Positions 1-5,505 of a DNA stretch of 6,888 nt are shown one piece after another. Positions within the stretch are counted from its first letter, which is position 1; the number at the start of each line of letters is the position of its first letter. This DNA is from Clostridiales bacterium. Lineage in GTDB: Bacteria; Bacillota; Clostridia; Lachnospirales; WRAX01. Under the pieces are notes generated by a model, which saw only the letters and a list, made by a program, of their open reading frames with translations, had not been told where the DNA came from and did no database searches. The stretch lies in NCBI GenBank assembly GCA_031262335.1, contig JAISHX010000184.1, positions 1 through 6,888 on the forward strand, written 5' to 3'. Position numbers and translations under genes: made by a program.

Positions 1-854
1 TAAATTTGTTTTTGTCTTTCGGAAAATTTACCCGAAATAGGAAAAGTACGCGTAATATCAGAGCTATAAAAACCGTGCGCCGCACCAACATCACACAAAA
101 GCAAATCTCCGTTGCTTGACTTTGTATTGTTATTAACATAATGAAGTATAGTGGCATTTTTGCCGGACGCTACGATTGATTTAAACGCATACTCCGCTCC
201 GCGCCTTTTTAATTCAAAGTCAAAGTATGCTTCCGCCTCATATTCGTACATTTCATTGAAAGCGTTTTTCATCATTGAAGATATGCCTTCATTTGTTATT
301 GATATTGCGGATTTTATTTCTTCAATCTCTTCAGGAGATTTTACTGCGCGGAGCCAAGCAAAATCCGAACGCACATCTTTTATTGTAAGTGCGGGAAAAC
401 GCTCTTTTAATTTGTTCGCAAAAGCAACGTCAGGAGTGAGCGGCGCATAAAATGTTCTGTTTTCCAAGTCAAAACACACTGTCGGCATCTTGTCAAATAA
501 AATTTTTGAGGCATATGATTCAAATTCGTCAATAAATCCAAACTCGCCTATTCCGCTTTTTTCTTTTGCTTCCTCTTTTTGAATAACTTCGCCAACCCAT
601 TTTGCTTCAACTTCATCAAAACGTTCAAGGAAAAGTTTTTCGGTTATTTTGCCGTTGTTATCTTTGTATAAAGAAAAAATTATATTAGGATTATCAAGCC
701 CTGTCAGGTAATAAAAATTTCTTTGCGGAGTAAACTCATAAAGTTCGTCGCCGCGTCTAAACGGTGCGAAACCTGCAAAAATTACAAATAAACTGTTTTT
801 ATCAAATCTTTCAGCTAAATTATCTCGGTTTTTTTTAAAAAATTTACTGTTCAT
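1..854 (-). CDS. pepP: Xaa-Pro aminopeptidase, M24 family (partial, C-terminus outside window)
   Basis: Metal-dependent cytosolic exopeptidase that removes an N-terminal residue preceding proline. Only the first 284 codons are in the window. Residues 1 to about 130 form the aminopeptidase-P N-terminal domain, with a recognisable stretch FTPQRNFYYLTGLDNP. The pita-bread M24 catalytic domain begins near residue 168 (LRAVKSPEEIEEIKSA). His238 in ILHYVNNN, Asp255 in LLLCDVGA and Asp266 in SSDITRT match the substrate-binding His and the first two metal-ligand Asp of E. coli PepP, with the same 11-residue spacing between the two Asp. The remaining ligands (His, Glu, Glu) would lie beyond base 1. 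The start is ATG at 854-852, with GGAGAG at 867-862 seven bases upstream. Another ATG at 858-856 is only 3 bases from that site and opens a 4-codon dead end. The gene is divergent from the SCIFF locus and probably unrelated to it. The family is clear; the gene symbol assumes a canonical PepP. Confidence 0.9.
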   Translation of the reverse strand, partial: MNSKFFKKNRDNLAERFDKNSLFVIFAGFAPFRRGDELYEFTPQRNFYYLTGLDNPNIIFSLYKDNNGKITEKLFLERFDEVEAKWVGEVIQKEEAKEKSGIGEFGFIDEFESYASKILFDKMPTVCFDLENRTFYAPLTPDVAFANKLKERFPALTIKDVRSDFAWLRAVKSPEEIEEIKSAISITNEGISSMMKNAFNEMYEYEAEAYFDFELKRRGAEYAFKSIVASGKNATILHYVNNNTKSSNGDLLLCDVGAAHGFYSSDITRTFPISGKFSERQKQI

Positions 855-890
855 ACATTTTCTCTCCAATCGTGAAAGTTCTTATATTCA

Positions 891-917
891 GTTAACTTGG
901 TTATTTGTTAATTTAAC
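891..917. repeat. Small palindromes in the divergent intergenic region
   Basis: GTTAAC (891-896) and GTTAATTTAAC (907-917, two GTTAA arms around a single T) sit just downstream of the predicted start of the minus-strand transcript. The spacing could suit an operator, but the region is so A+T-rich that short palindromes are expected by chance. No regulator is identified. Confidence 0.2.
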
Positions 918-931
918 TCACTATACAAACA

Positions 932-959
932 ATTATAGTCGTTTTTCAGTAAAAAGCAA
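932..959 (-). promoter_or_regulatory. Probable sigma-A promoter for the Xaa-Pro aminopeptidase gene
   Basis: Read on the minus strand, a perfect TATAAT (937-932) lies 16 bases downstream of TTGCTT (959-954), a weak match to the -35 hexamer. Transcription would start near base 925, leaving a leader of about 70 bases before the ATG at 854. The -10 is convincing and the -35 is poor. Confidence 0.5.
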
Positions 960-1022
960 GGTTATATTTTTTAGTGAACGCCCGTACATTTTAATAAAAG
1001 AACTTTATAAGGAGGACAAATT

Positions 1023-1427
1023 ATGAAAATCGAAAGCATGACCTCTCCGACAGATACAAAAGGGCGGTTTTTGTCCGTTGTGACGGGTGTACTTATCGGG
1101 TACGCAATTTCATGCGCGGCTTTTATTGCCTGCGCTCTTGCCCTGACGTATACGGATATGAGCGAAAGCTCTGTTCCTGTTATCGTTACGATAACATCAA
1201 TATTATCGGCGGCTGTCGCCGGATTTGACGCAAGCCGCGGTGCGGAAACAAAAGGTTGGTTATGGGGAATGGCAGGCGGATTATTGTATTCAATTATTCT
1301 TGTCTGTATAGGTATTTGGGCAACTGAAAATTTTGCTCTTGATATGCGTACAGTAGCGTTATTTGTTCTTTGCGTTGCCGGCGGCGGACTGGGCGGTGTA
1401 ATTGGAATTAACTTTCATAAAAAATAA
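1023..1427 (+). CDS. Small four-helix membrane protein, TIGR04086-like (SCIFF-linked)
   Basis: A 134-residue integral membrane protein of unknown function. Four hydrophobic segments are visible at about residues 16-43, 51-68, 79-100 and 109-130, with short polar loops. The last helix is glycine-rich (AGGGLGGVIGIN) and the protein ends in a basic HKK tail. There is no signal-peptide cleavage site and no catalytic motif. Length, topology and position directly upstream of the SCIFF precursor fit the TIGR04086 putative membrane protein family of Firmicutes, which from memory is often found in this neighbourhood; I could not run the profile. AAGGAGG at 1009-1015 is seven bases before the ATG. The gap to scfA is 70 bases and contains a separate promoter, with no clear terminator between, so read-through into scfA is possible. 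A role in export of or response to the mature peptide is only inference from position. Confidence 0.75.
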   Translation: MKIESMTSPTDTKGRFLSVVTGVLIGYAISCAAFIACALALTYTDMSESSVPVIVTITSILSAAVAGFDASRGAETKGWLWGMAGGLLYSIILVCIGIWATENFALDMRTVALFVLCVAGGGLGGVIGINFHKK

Positions 1428-1430
1428 TTG

Positions 1431-1459
1431 TTGAAAATTGCAAAAGATTGTGATACACT
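1431..1459 (+). promoter_or_regulatory. Promoter for the SCIFF precursor gene
   Basis: TTGAAA (1431-1436) and TACACT (1454-1459) are separated by exactly 17 bases. The -10 is preceded by TGA, an extended -10 element. Transcription would begin near 1466, giving a leader of about 32 bases that carries a strong AAGGAGG ribosome binding site (1486-1492), five bases from the scfA ATG. It begins only four bases after the upstream membrane-protein stop codon, so scfA can be expressed independently of that gene. Confidence 0.65.
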
Positions 1460-1497
1460 AAAAAAACTTAATGTACCTACATAAAAAGGAGGAGAAA

Positions 1498-1635
1498 ATG
1501 AATCAGATTAAAACCCTTAATACAAAACTTTTGACGGCGACAGTCGGCGGTGGTTGCGGCGAATGTCAGACTTCATGCCAGTCCGCTTGCAAGACTTCAT
1601 GTACAGTCGCCAATCAAACTTGTGAGAAGAAATAA
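1498..1635 (+). CDS. scfA: SCIFF ranthipeptide precursor (six cysteines in forty-five residues)
   Basis: Precursor of a ribosomally made, post-translationally modified peptide. The product is exactly 45 residues and has six cysteines, at 20, 23, 27, 31, 35 and 42, which is the literal definition of SCIFF. Residues 1 to about 19 are the leader (MNQIKTLNTKLLTATVGGG); the core carries the family hallmark CGECQTSCQSACKTSC. In the characterised relative CteA from Clostridium thermocellum a radical SAM enzyme links a cysteine to a threonine five residues on. The equivalent pair here by alignment is Cys31 and Thr36; Cys20 and Thr25 share that spacing. There is no proline and no double-glycine-type cleavage site that I would trust. 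It has its own promoter and a strong ribosome binding site, and is followed by a terminator before the maturase gene. The biological role of SCIFF peptides is poorly defined; a signalling role has been proposed in solvent-producing clostridia. Confidence 0.96.
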   Translation: MNQIKTLNTKLLTATVGGGCGECQTSCQSACKTSCTVANQTCEKK

Positions 1636-1650
1636 AACTTATAAAAAGAG

Positions 1651-1679
1651 GGGCGGGGTTTATTCCCGCCCGATTTTTT
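1651..1679 (+). terminator. Rho-independent terminator/attenuator between scfA and scfB
   Basis: GGGCGGG (1651-1657) pairs perfectly with CCCGCCC (1665-1671) around a 7-base loop. After GA comes a run of six T (1674-1679). The stem is all G and C in an otherwise A+T-rich region. It begins 16 bases after the scfA stop codon and ends 6 bases before the scfB ribosome binding site GGAGG (1686-1690). Because scfB has no evident promoter of its own in this 60-base gap, read-through past this hairpin probably supplies the maturase, so the hairpin likely sets the precursor-to-enzyme ratio. Confidence 0.85.
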
Positions 1680-1695
1680 ATGTCCGGAGGAAAAG

Positions 1696-3042
1696 ATGAT
1701 ACACAAGTATAAACAAAAAGGACTTAATATAGTCATTGACGTAAACAGCGGTGCAATTCATATTGTATCTGACTTGGTTTACGATATGCTTGACTTTTAT
1801 CAGGTTTGTTCAAAAGACGAAATTACAGATAAATTTGGAAATACAGAAAAAACAATAGAGGCGTATTCGGAAATAAGTAATTTAGTTTCAAATAACGTCC
1901 TTTTCTCTGAAGATAATTATAAAAACATTGCCGATAGTTATTCGCAGAAAAGACAACCTGTAGTCAAGGCTTTGTGTCTGCTTGTAGCGCAAAACTGCAA
2001 TATGAAATGTTCATATTGTTTTGCCGGAGAAGGAGAGTACAGCGGCGAACGTTCCCTGATGACTTTTGAAACAGGCAAAGCGGCAATTGACTTTTTATTT
2101 GCTAATTCAGGCAACAGAAAAAACTTAGAGGTTGATTTTTTCGGCGGAGAACCGCTTATGAACTTTGAAGTAATTAAAAAAATTGTTGCTTATGCGCGTT
2201 CTGAAGAAACAAAGCATAATAAAAATGTTCGGTTTACGCTGACGACAAACGGATTATTGTTAGATGAAGATAAATTGGAATTTATTAACAAAGAAATGTA
2301 TAATCTTGTACTTAGTATAGACGGTCGTCAAAACGTCAATGACAATATGCGGAAAACGATTTCCGGAAAAGGAACATATGATATTATAGTTCCAAAATTT
2401 AAAAAAGCCGCCGAAAGCCGTGACGGGAAAAATTATTATGTACGCGGGACTTTTACACGGGAGAATTTAGATTTTGCAAATGATGTAATTCATCTTGCAA
2501 ACTGCGGTTTTAATAATATTTCTGTTGAGCCTGTTGTTTGTTCAGACGAAAGTCCTTATTCAATACGTCAAGAGGATGTTCCTGCAATTTTTGAACAATA
2601 TGACCGGCTTGTGGATTTTATTGCCGAGAGAGAAAAAGCAGGGAATCCTTTGACTTTCTTTCATTTTATGATTGATTTAGAAGGAGGTCCCTGTATAGTA
2701 AAACGGATTTCCGGTTGCGGAGCAGGCGGGGAATATTTGTCGGTAACAGCTTCAGGCGAGCTTTATCCGTGTCACCAGTTTACCGGAAAAAAAGAATTTC
2801 TCATCGGAACACTTTCAACGGGTATAACCTCTAAAGATATTTATAAAAACTTTTTATCGTGCAACGTCTATGCAAAAAAAAGCTGTGAGGACTGTTTTGC
2901 GAAATTTTATTGCAGCGGCGGCTGTGCCGCTAATGCTTTTACTGCAAGCGGAGATATTTTCGGGGTATATGACATTGGCTGCCGCCTTCAGCGTAAACGT
3001 ACCGAATGTGCAATCACGCTTAAAGCAATGCAAACAATATAA
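1696..3042 (+). CDS. scfB: SCIFF radical SAM maturase (thioether-forming, SPASM)
   Basis: Radical S-adenosylmethionine enzyme expected to install Cys-to-Thr type thioether crosslinks in the neighbouring ScfA peptide, as CteB does in C. thermocellum. The 448 residues match the family's usual length of about 450. Residues 1 to about 85 fit a PqqD-like precursor recognition element. The radical SAM cluster motif is Cys101-x3-Cys105-x2-Cys108 (CNMKCSYCF). The SAM-binding GGEP motif is at 150-153 after VDFF. The C-terminal SPASM region holds the auxiliary Fe-S cluster cysteines: candidates are Cys341 (CGAGGEYLS), Cys359 (YPCHQF), Cys397, Cys400, Cys406, Cys410 (CEDCFAKFYCSGGC) and Cys429, with Cys333, Cys389 and Cys438 nearby. 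All hallmark motifs are present, so it looks active. The ATG follows GGAGG (1686-1690) by five bases. It sits behind a terminator that should reduce its expression relative to scfA. Confidence 0.95.
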   Translation: MIHKYKQKGLNIVIDVNSGAIHIVSDLVYDMLDFYQVCSKDEITDKFGNTEKTIEAYSEISNLVSNNVLFSEDNYKNIADSYSQKRQPVVKALCLLVAQNCNMKCSYCFAGEGEYSGERSLMTFETGKAAIDFLFANSGNRKNLEVDFFGGEPLMNFEVIKKIVAYARSEETKHNKNVRFTLTTNGLLLDEDKLEFINKEMYNLVLSIDGRQNVNDNMRKTISGKGTYDIIVPKFKKAAESRDGKNYYVRGTFTRENLDFANDVIHLANCGFNNISVEPVVCSDESPYSIRQEDVPAIFEQYDRLVDFIAEREKAGNPLTFFHFMIDLEGGPCIVKRISGCGAGGEYLSVTASGELYPCHQFTGKKEFLIGTLSTGITSKDIYKNFLSCNVYAKKSCEDCFAKFYCSGGCAANAFTASGDIFGVYDIGCRLQRKRTECAITLKAMQTI

Positions 3043-3069
3043 CAGACATTGTAATAACAACAACGTCTG
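3043..3069 (+). other. Imperfect stem-loop after scfB, possible weak terminator
   Basis: CAGACATTG (3043-3051) can pair with CAACGTCTG (3061-3069) with one A-C mismatch and a 9-base loop. It starts at the base after the scfB stop codon. No T-run follows, so it is not a standard intrinsic terminator; it could stabilise the 3' end of the scf transcript or be chance. It ends five bases before the -35 of the next promoter. Confidence 0.3.
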
Positions 3070-3073
3070 ATTA

Positions 3074-3102
3074 TTGACAGCGCGGAGAAAACATTATATA
3101 AT
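3074..3102 (+). promoter_or_regulatory. Perfect-consensus sigma-A promoter of the tmk operon
   Basis: TTGACA (3074-3079) and TATAAT (3097-3102) are both full consensus hexamers with the optimal 17-base spacer. The expected start is A at 3109, leaving a leader of only about 22 bases before the tmk start codon. It should drive tmk-darA-yaaR-holB-ricT, and probably lysA, because no terminator is visible between those genes. No obvious operator overlaps it. Confidence 0.9.
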
Positions 3103-3118
3103 TATCCCATAAGGAAAC

Positions 3119-3133
3119 GAGGAAGTAACTTTG
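3119..3133 (+). promoter_or_regulatory. Ribosome binding site and TTG start codon of tmk
   Basis: GAGGAAG (3119-3125) lies just upstream of TTG at 3131-3133, with 8 bases between the GAGG core and the start. An in-frame TAA at 3110-3112 rules out a longer protein, no ATG or GTG lies between, and the conserved thymidylate-kinase N-terminus (MFITFEGLDG) begins exactly at the TTG. A TTG start behind a very strong promoter suggests translation holds the output down. Confidence 0.85.
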
Positions 3134-3760
3134 TTTATAACTTTTGAAGGGTTGGACGGTTGCGGCAAGACAACGCAGGCTAAACTATTATATGAATGTT
3201 TTTGTGCGTCAGGGATTAAATGCTTGCTTACGCATGAACCCGGCGGAACTCCTATCGGAGAGTTTATAAGAAATGTTCTGAAGTCGAACGAAATGAAAAT
3301 ATTTCCGCTTACAGAATTACTGTTGTTTTCGGCGGCAAGGGCACAGCATGTACAGGAAGTGATAGTGCCGGCACTTGAATCGGGTGTAATTGTTATTTCT
3401 GACAGATTTGCCGACTCCGGTATCGCTTATCAGGGTGCGGGACGCGGAATTGGAACGGCATATATAAATGAACTGACAACAGGCGGTCTTTTGCCTGATG
3501 TTACGTTTTTACTTGATATACTGCCGCAAGATGCTCTGGCTCGGCGTTTTGCCGAGTGTTCACCGGACAGAATAGAATCTGAAAAACTTGATTTTTTTTA
3601 CCATGTACGGGAAGAATATGTTCGTATGGCAAACTCAGAGCCGGAAAGGTTCTGTATTATTGATGCGACTAAAGAAATTGACGAAATATTCGCTGAAATT
3701 AAAAATCATTTAAATCATAGGGGGTTTTTCTATGAAACTTGTTATGGCGGTAATAAATGA
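3131..3760 (+). CDS. tmk: Thymidylate kinase (dTMP kinase)
   Basis: Cytosolic kinase that phosphorylates dTMP to dTDP with ATP, an essential step of dTTP supply. The 209 residues fit the family (about 205-215). The P-loop is GLDGCGKTT (residues 7-15). EPGGTP (36-41) is the conserved dTMP-site strand-loop. DRF (91-93) in VISDRFADSGIAYQGAGRG is the signature DR(Y/F/H) motif. The arginine-containing LID region lies around residues 137-160 (ARRFAECSPDRIESEKLDFF), followed by HVREEY. The last nine codons and stop overlap the first codons of darA (29 shared bases), so its C-terminal residues YETCYGGNK are read in a different frame from MKLVMAVIN of DarA. It is the first gene of the second operon, has a TTG start, and sits in the tmk-darA-yaaR-holB order known from B. 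subtilis and relatives. Confidence 0.96.
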   Translation: MFITFEGLDGCGKTTQAKLLYECFCASGIKCLLTHEPGGTPIGEFIRNVLKSNEMKIFPLTELLLFSAARAQHVQEVIVPALESGVIVISDRFADSGIAYQGAGRGIGTAYINELTTGGLLPDVTFLLDILPQDALARRFAECSPDRIESEKLDFFYHVREEYVRMANSEPERFCIIDATKEIDEIFAEIKNHLNHRGFFYETCYGGNK

Positions 3761-4061
3761 TGAAGATGCTTTTCACGTTATGGACGAATTGGCAGAAAAG
3801 GGATACAGCGCAACAAAACTTGCAAGCACCGGAGGATTTTTACGTTCGGGAAATACAACGTTGATTTGCGGCGTTGAATCCGAACGTGTCAACGGATTAT
3901 TGGAAATTATAGAGAAAAAGTGTCGCGCACGCAAGCAAATTACAAGTATAAGTGCGGGACACATAAATGTTTCCGAAAGTTATGTTCCGCTTCCCGTTGA
4001 GGTAACAGTCGGCGGAGCGACAATTTTTGTCCTTAACGTTGAAGAATTTAAAAAAGTATGA
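3732..4061 (+). CDS. darA: Cyclic-di-AMP receptor, PII-like (DarA/PstA/YaaQ)
   Basis: Small trimeric PII-like protein that binds the second messenger c-di-AMP; its downstream target is not well established. Length 109 matches the family. The ligand-site block is visible as TKLASTGGFLRSGNTTLICGVE (Thr28, Gly35, Phe36, Leu37, Asn41, Gly47), in the same numbering as the B. subtilis and S. aureus proteins as I recall them. The C-terminal FVLNVEEF strand is also typical. Positions 24 and 26, which I recall as Asn and Arg in those proteins, are Gly and Ser here. The ATG at 3732 lies 29 bases inside tmk with AGGGGG at 3719-3724 seven bases upstream, so translation is probably coupled to tmk. Its stop overlaps the yaaR start as ATGA. 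Confidence 0.94.
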   Translation: MKLVMAVINDEDAFHVMDELAEKGYSATKLASTGGFLRSGNTTLICGVESERVNGLLEIIEKKCRARKQITSISAGHINVSESYVPLPVEVTVGGATIFVLNVEEFKKV

Positions 4062-4501
4062 CAGAAATTAAAGTTACCGACTTGAATAAAACACAGCAGG
4101 CGGCTCAAAAAACTGCTGTGCGTGAGCCTCCCGCAGAGGACTTCCGCTTTGCGTTGCGCCGTCTGAATGACACAAACTTGTCTGAACGGCTTAACTCTTT
4201 AATGAATGAAATAGCCGCGCAGGGCGAAAAAATTGCCAAGCATATGGATATTCGGGATATGCGTGCATACAGAGCATTGATTGGTGATTTTGTAAATGAA
4301 ATTGTTACAAACTCTTATAAATTTTCCCGCGAAAATTATATAAACAGGCGCGGCAGGCATATGGTCTACAGCCTTGTAAGAGTAATTAACCAAGATTTGG
4401 ACGACTTGGCGCAAGAACTGCTTAAAACAGAAAAAGACAATATTGCCATTTTAGACAAAACGGGAGAAATAACAGGACTTTTAATGGATTTGCTTATATG
4501 A
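4058..4501 (+). CDS. yaaR: YaaR family protein (DUF327), function unknown
   Basis: A 147-residue soluble, mostly helical protein without cysteine, signal peptide or membrane segment. After a polar N-terminus of about 30 residues comes the conserved DUF327 region, with recognisable IGDFVNEIVTNSYKFSREN followed by RRGRHMVYSLVRVINQDLDDLAQELL and a C-terminal ITGLLMDLLI. Length is close to B. subtilis YaaR (about 146). The family has no established molecular role; its constant position between darA and holB in Firmicutes is the main clue. It is joined to both neighbours by ATGA overlaps (4058-4061 and 4498-4501), so translational coupling is expected. Family assignment is firm; function is open. 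Confidence 0.9.
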   Translation: MTEIKVTDLNKTQQAAQKTAVREPPAEDFRFALRRLNDTNLSERLNSLMNEIAAQGEKIAKHMDIRDMRAYRALIGDFVNEIVTNSYKFSRENYINRRGRHMVYSLVRVINQDLDDLAQELLKTEKDNIAILDKTGEITGLLMDLLI

Positions 4502-5505
4502 GTGCGTTTTCCGAAATAATCGGCAATGAAAATATCGTAAACAGCCTTAAATCTACCGTGCATTTTCCGCATCACGCATATGTTTTTGATGGCGGCGGCA
4601 GCGGATTCCTTGCAAAGGCTTTTGCAAAGGCTCTCCTTTGCAAAAGCCGCAATGATGACGATGACTCGTGCGGAAAATGTACATCCTGTAAGATGTTTGA
4701 AAGCGGCAATAATCCTGACTTTATATTTGTTAAACCTGCCGAAACAAAATCAATAGGAGCAGATGATATTCGCCAGCAAGTAATAATTGGTGCGGCTACG
4801 CGTCCCTATATGTACAAACACAAAGTTTTTATTATAGATGAGGCAAAATACGGGTTTACTGTTGGAGCGCAAACCGTTTTTTTAAAAACTTTGGAAGAAC
4901 CGCCTGATTATTGTGTCTTTATAATTGTGGCGAAAAATTCAAAATCGCTTATGGCAACGATTGTTTCCCGGGCTGTAGTATATAGACTTAAATCGGTAAA
5001 TTTTAAAGAAATTTCTGATTTCCTTATAAAAAAAGGCTTGCCTGAACATAGCGCGATTCTTTGTGCGGTATATTCAGGCGGAAGTGTTGGACATGCTCTT
5101 AGGATTGCTAATGATGAAAACTTTCTTCTGATGAGGGAGAGCATTATTCAGATGCTACGCAATCTTGCAAGCCAATCGGCGGCAGAAATTCTTCTGTCAG
5201 CAAAGGAACTTGAAAAATATAAGGAAAATATAAATGATGTGCTTGATATTGCGGCATTGTGGTTTCGTGATGTCGCCGTTTTTTACTCAACAGGCAACGA
5301 AGAACTTATTATTCAGACAGATTTGACGGATGAAATAAAACGTGCTGCCGAACAATACTCCGGCAACAGAGAAATAAATGCGATTATCCGTGCAAGGCGT
5401 TTGATTGACGCAAATGTAAACTTTTTACTTACAGTAGAAACCATGCTGCTTAATGTATGGGACGCGCAATGCGATACCCGTCAATTTGAAAGGAACTTTG
5501 TATGA
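4498..5505 (+). CDS. holB: DNA polymerase III delta' subunit (clamp loader)
   Basis: AAA+ subunit of the clamp-loader complex that opens the sliding clamp onto primed DNA together with DnaX and HolA. Domain order is standard: N-terminal FSEIIGNENIVNSL, P-loop region at 31-41, zinc module Cys48-x9-Cys58-x2-Cys61-x2-Cys64, Walker B IIDE with Asp114-Glu115, the LKTLEEPP motif after it, and the SRx arginine-finger motif Ser157-Arg158, then a helical C-terminal collar domain. The P-loop reads GGGSGFLAKA and lacks the GK(T/S) lysine, so ATP hydrolysis by this subunit is unlikely, as in E. coli delta'. The usual SRC motif is SRA here; the arginine is kept. At 335 residues the length is normal. It overlaps yaaR and ricT by 4 bases each. 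A long perfect inverted repeat lies in its coding sequence at codons 40-51. Confidence 0.93.
   Translation: MSAFSEIIGNENIVNSLKSTVHFPHHAYVFDGGGSGFLAKAFAKALLCKSRNDDDDSCGKCTSCKMFESGNNPDFIFVKPAETKSIGADDIRQQVIIGAATRPYMYKHKVFIIDEAKYGFTVGAQTVFLKTLEEPPDYCVFIIVAKNSKSLMATIVSRAVVYRLKSVNFKEISDFLIKKGLPEHSAILCAVYSGGSVGHALRIANDENFLLMRESIIQMLRNLASQSAAEILLSAKELEKYKENINDVLDIAALWFRDVAVFYSTGNEELIIQTDLTDEIKRAAEQYSGNREINAIIRARRLIDANVNFLLTVETMLLNVWDAQCDTRQFERNFV
4617..4648. repeat. Perfect 14-bp inverted repeat with 4-base loop inside holB
   Basis: GGCTTTTGCAAAGG (4617-4630) and CCTTTGCAAAAGCC (4635-4648) are exact reverse complements around the loop CTCT. An 11-base direct repeat, TTGCAAAGGCT, also occurs at 4610-4620 and 4622-4632. 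The segment codes for AKAFAKALLCKS, between the P-loop and the second zinc cysteine of HolB. In mRNA it would form a stable hairpin; no T-run follows, so it is not a terminator. Confidence 0.9.

Noticed and set aside
151..450. 99-codon open frame on the plus strand
   Set aside because: It lies entirely antisense to the clearly coding Xaa-Pro aminopeptidase gene, has no ribosome binding site and shows no recognisable domain.
1..854. Aminopeptidase as the leader peptidase for the SCIFF peptide
   Set aside because: The SCIFF precursor has no proline, the gene is on the opposite strand with its own promoter, and this peptidase family is housekeeping.
856..858. ATG four bases upstream of the aminopeptidase start on the minus strand
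   Set aside because: It opens only MYEQ followed by a stop and is too close (3 bases) to the GGAGAG site; it is unlikely to be used, though a tiny overlapping upstream frame cannot be excluded.
943..970. Possible plus-strand promoter TTTTCA with TATTTT before the membrane-protein gene
   Set aside because: Both hexamers are weak matches with a 16-base spacer in A+T-rich DNA. A promoter must lie in this region if the gene is expressed from here, but this one is not convincing.
855..1022. Riboswitch, T-box or small RNA in the divergent intergenic region
   Set aside because: Only short A+T-rich palindromes are present, with no conserved motif or terminator-like hairpin on either strand.
2854..3070. 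Open frames of 66 and 69 codons on both strands over the end of scfB
   Set aside because: They overlap the conserved SPASM cysteine region of scfB and have no supporting start signals; they are shadows of that gene.
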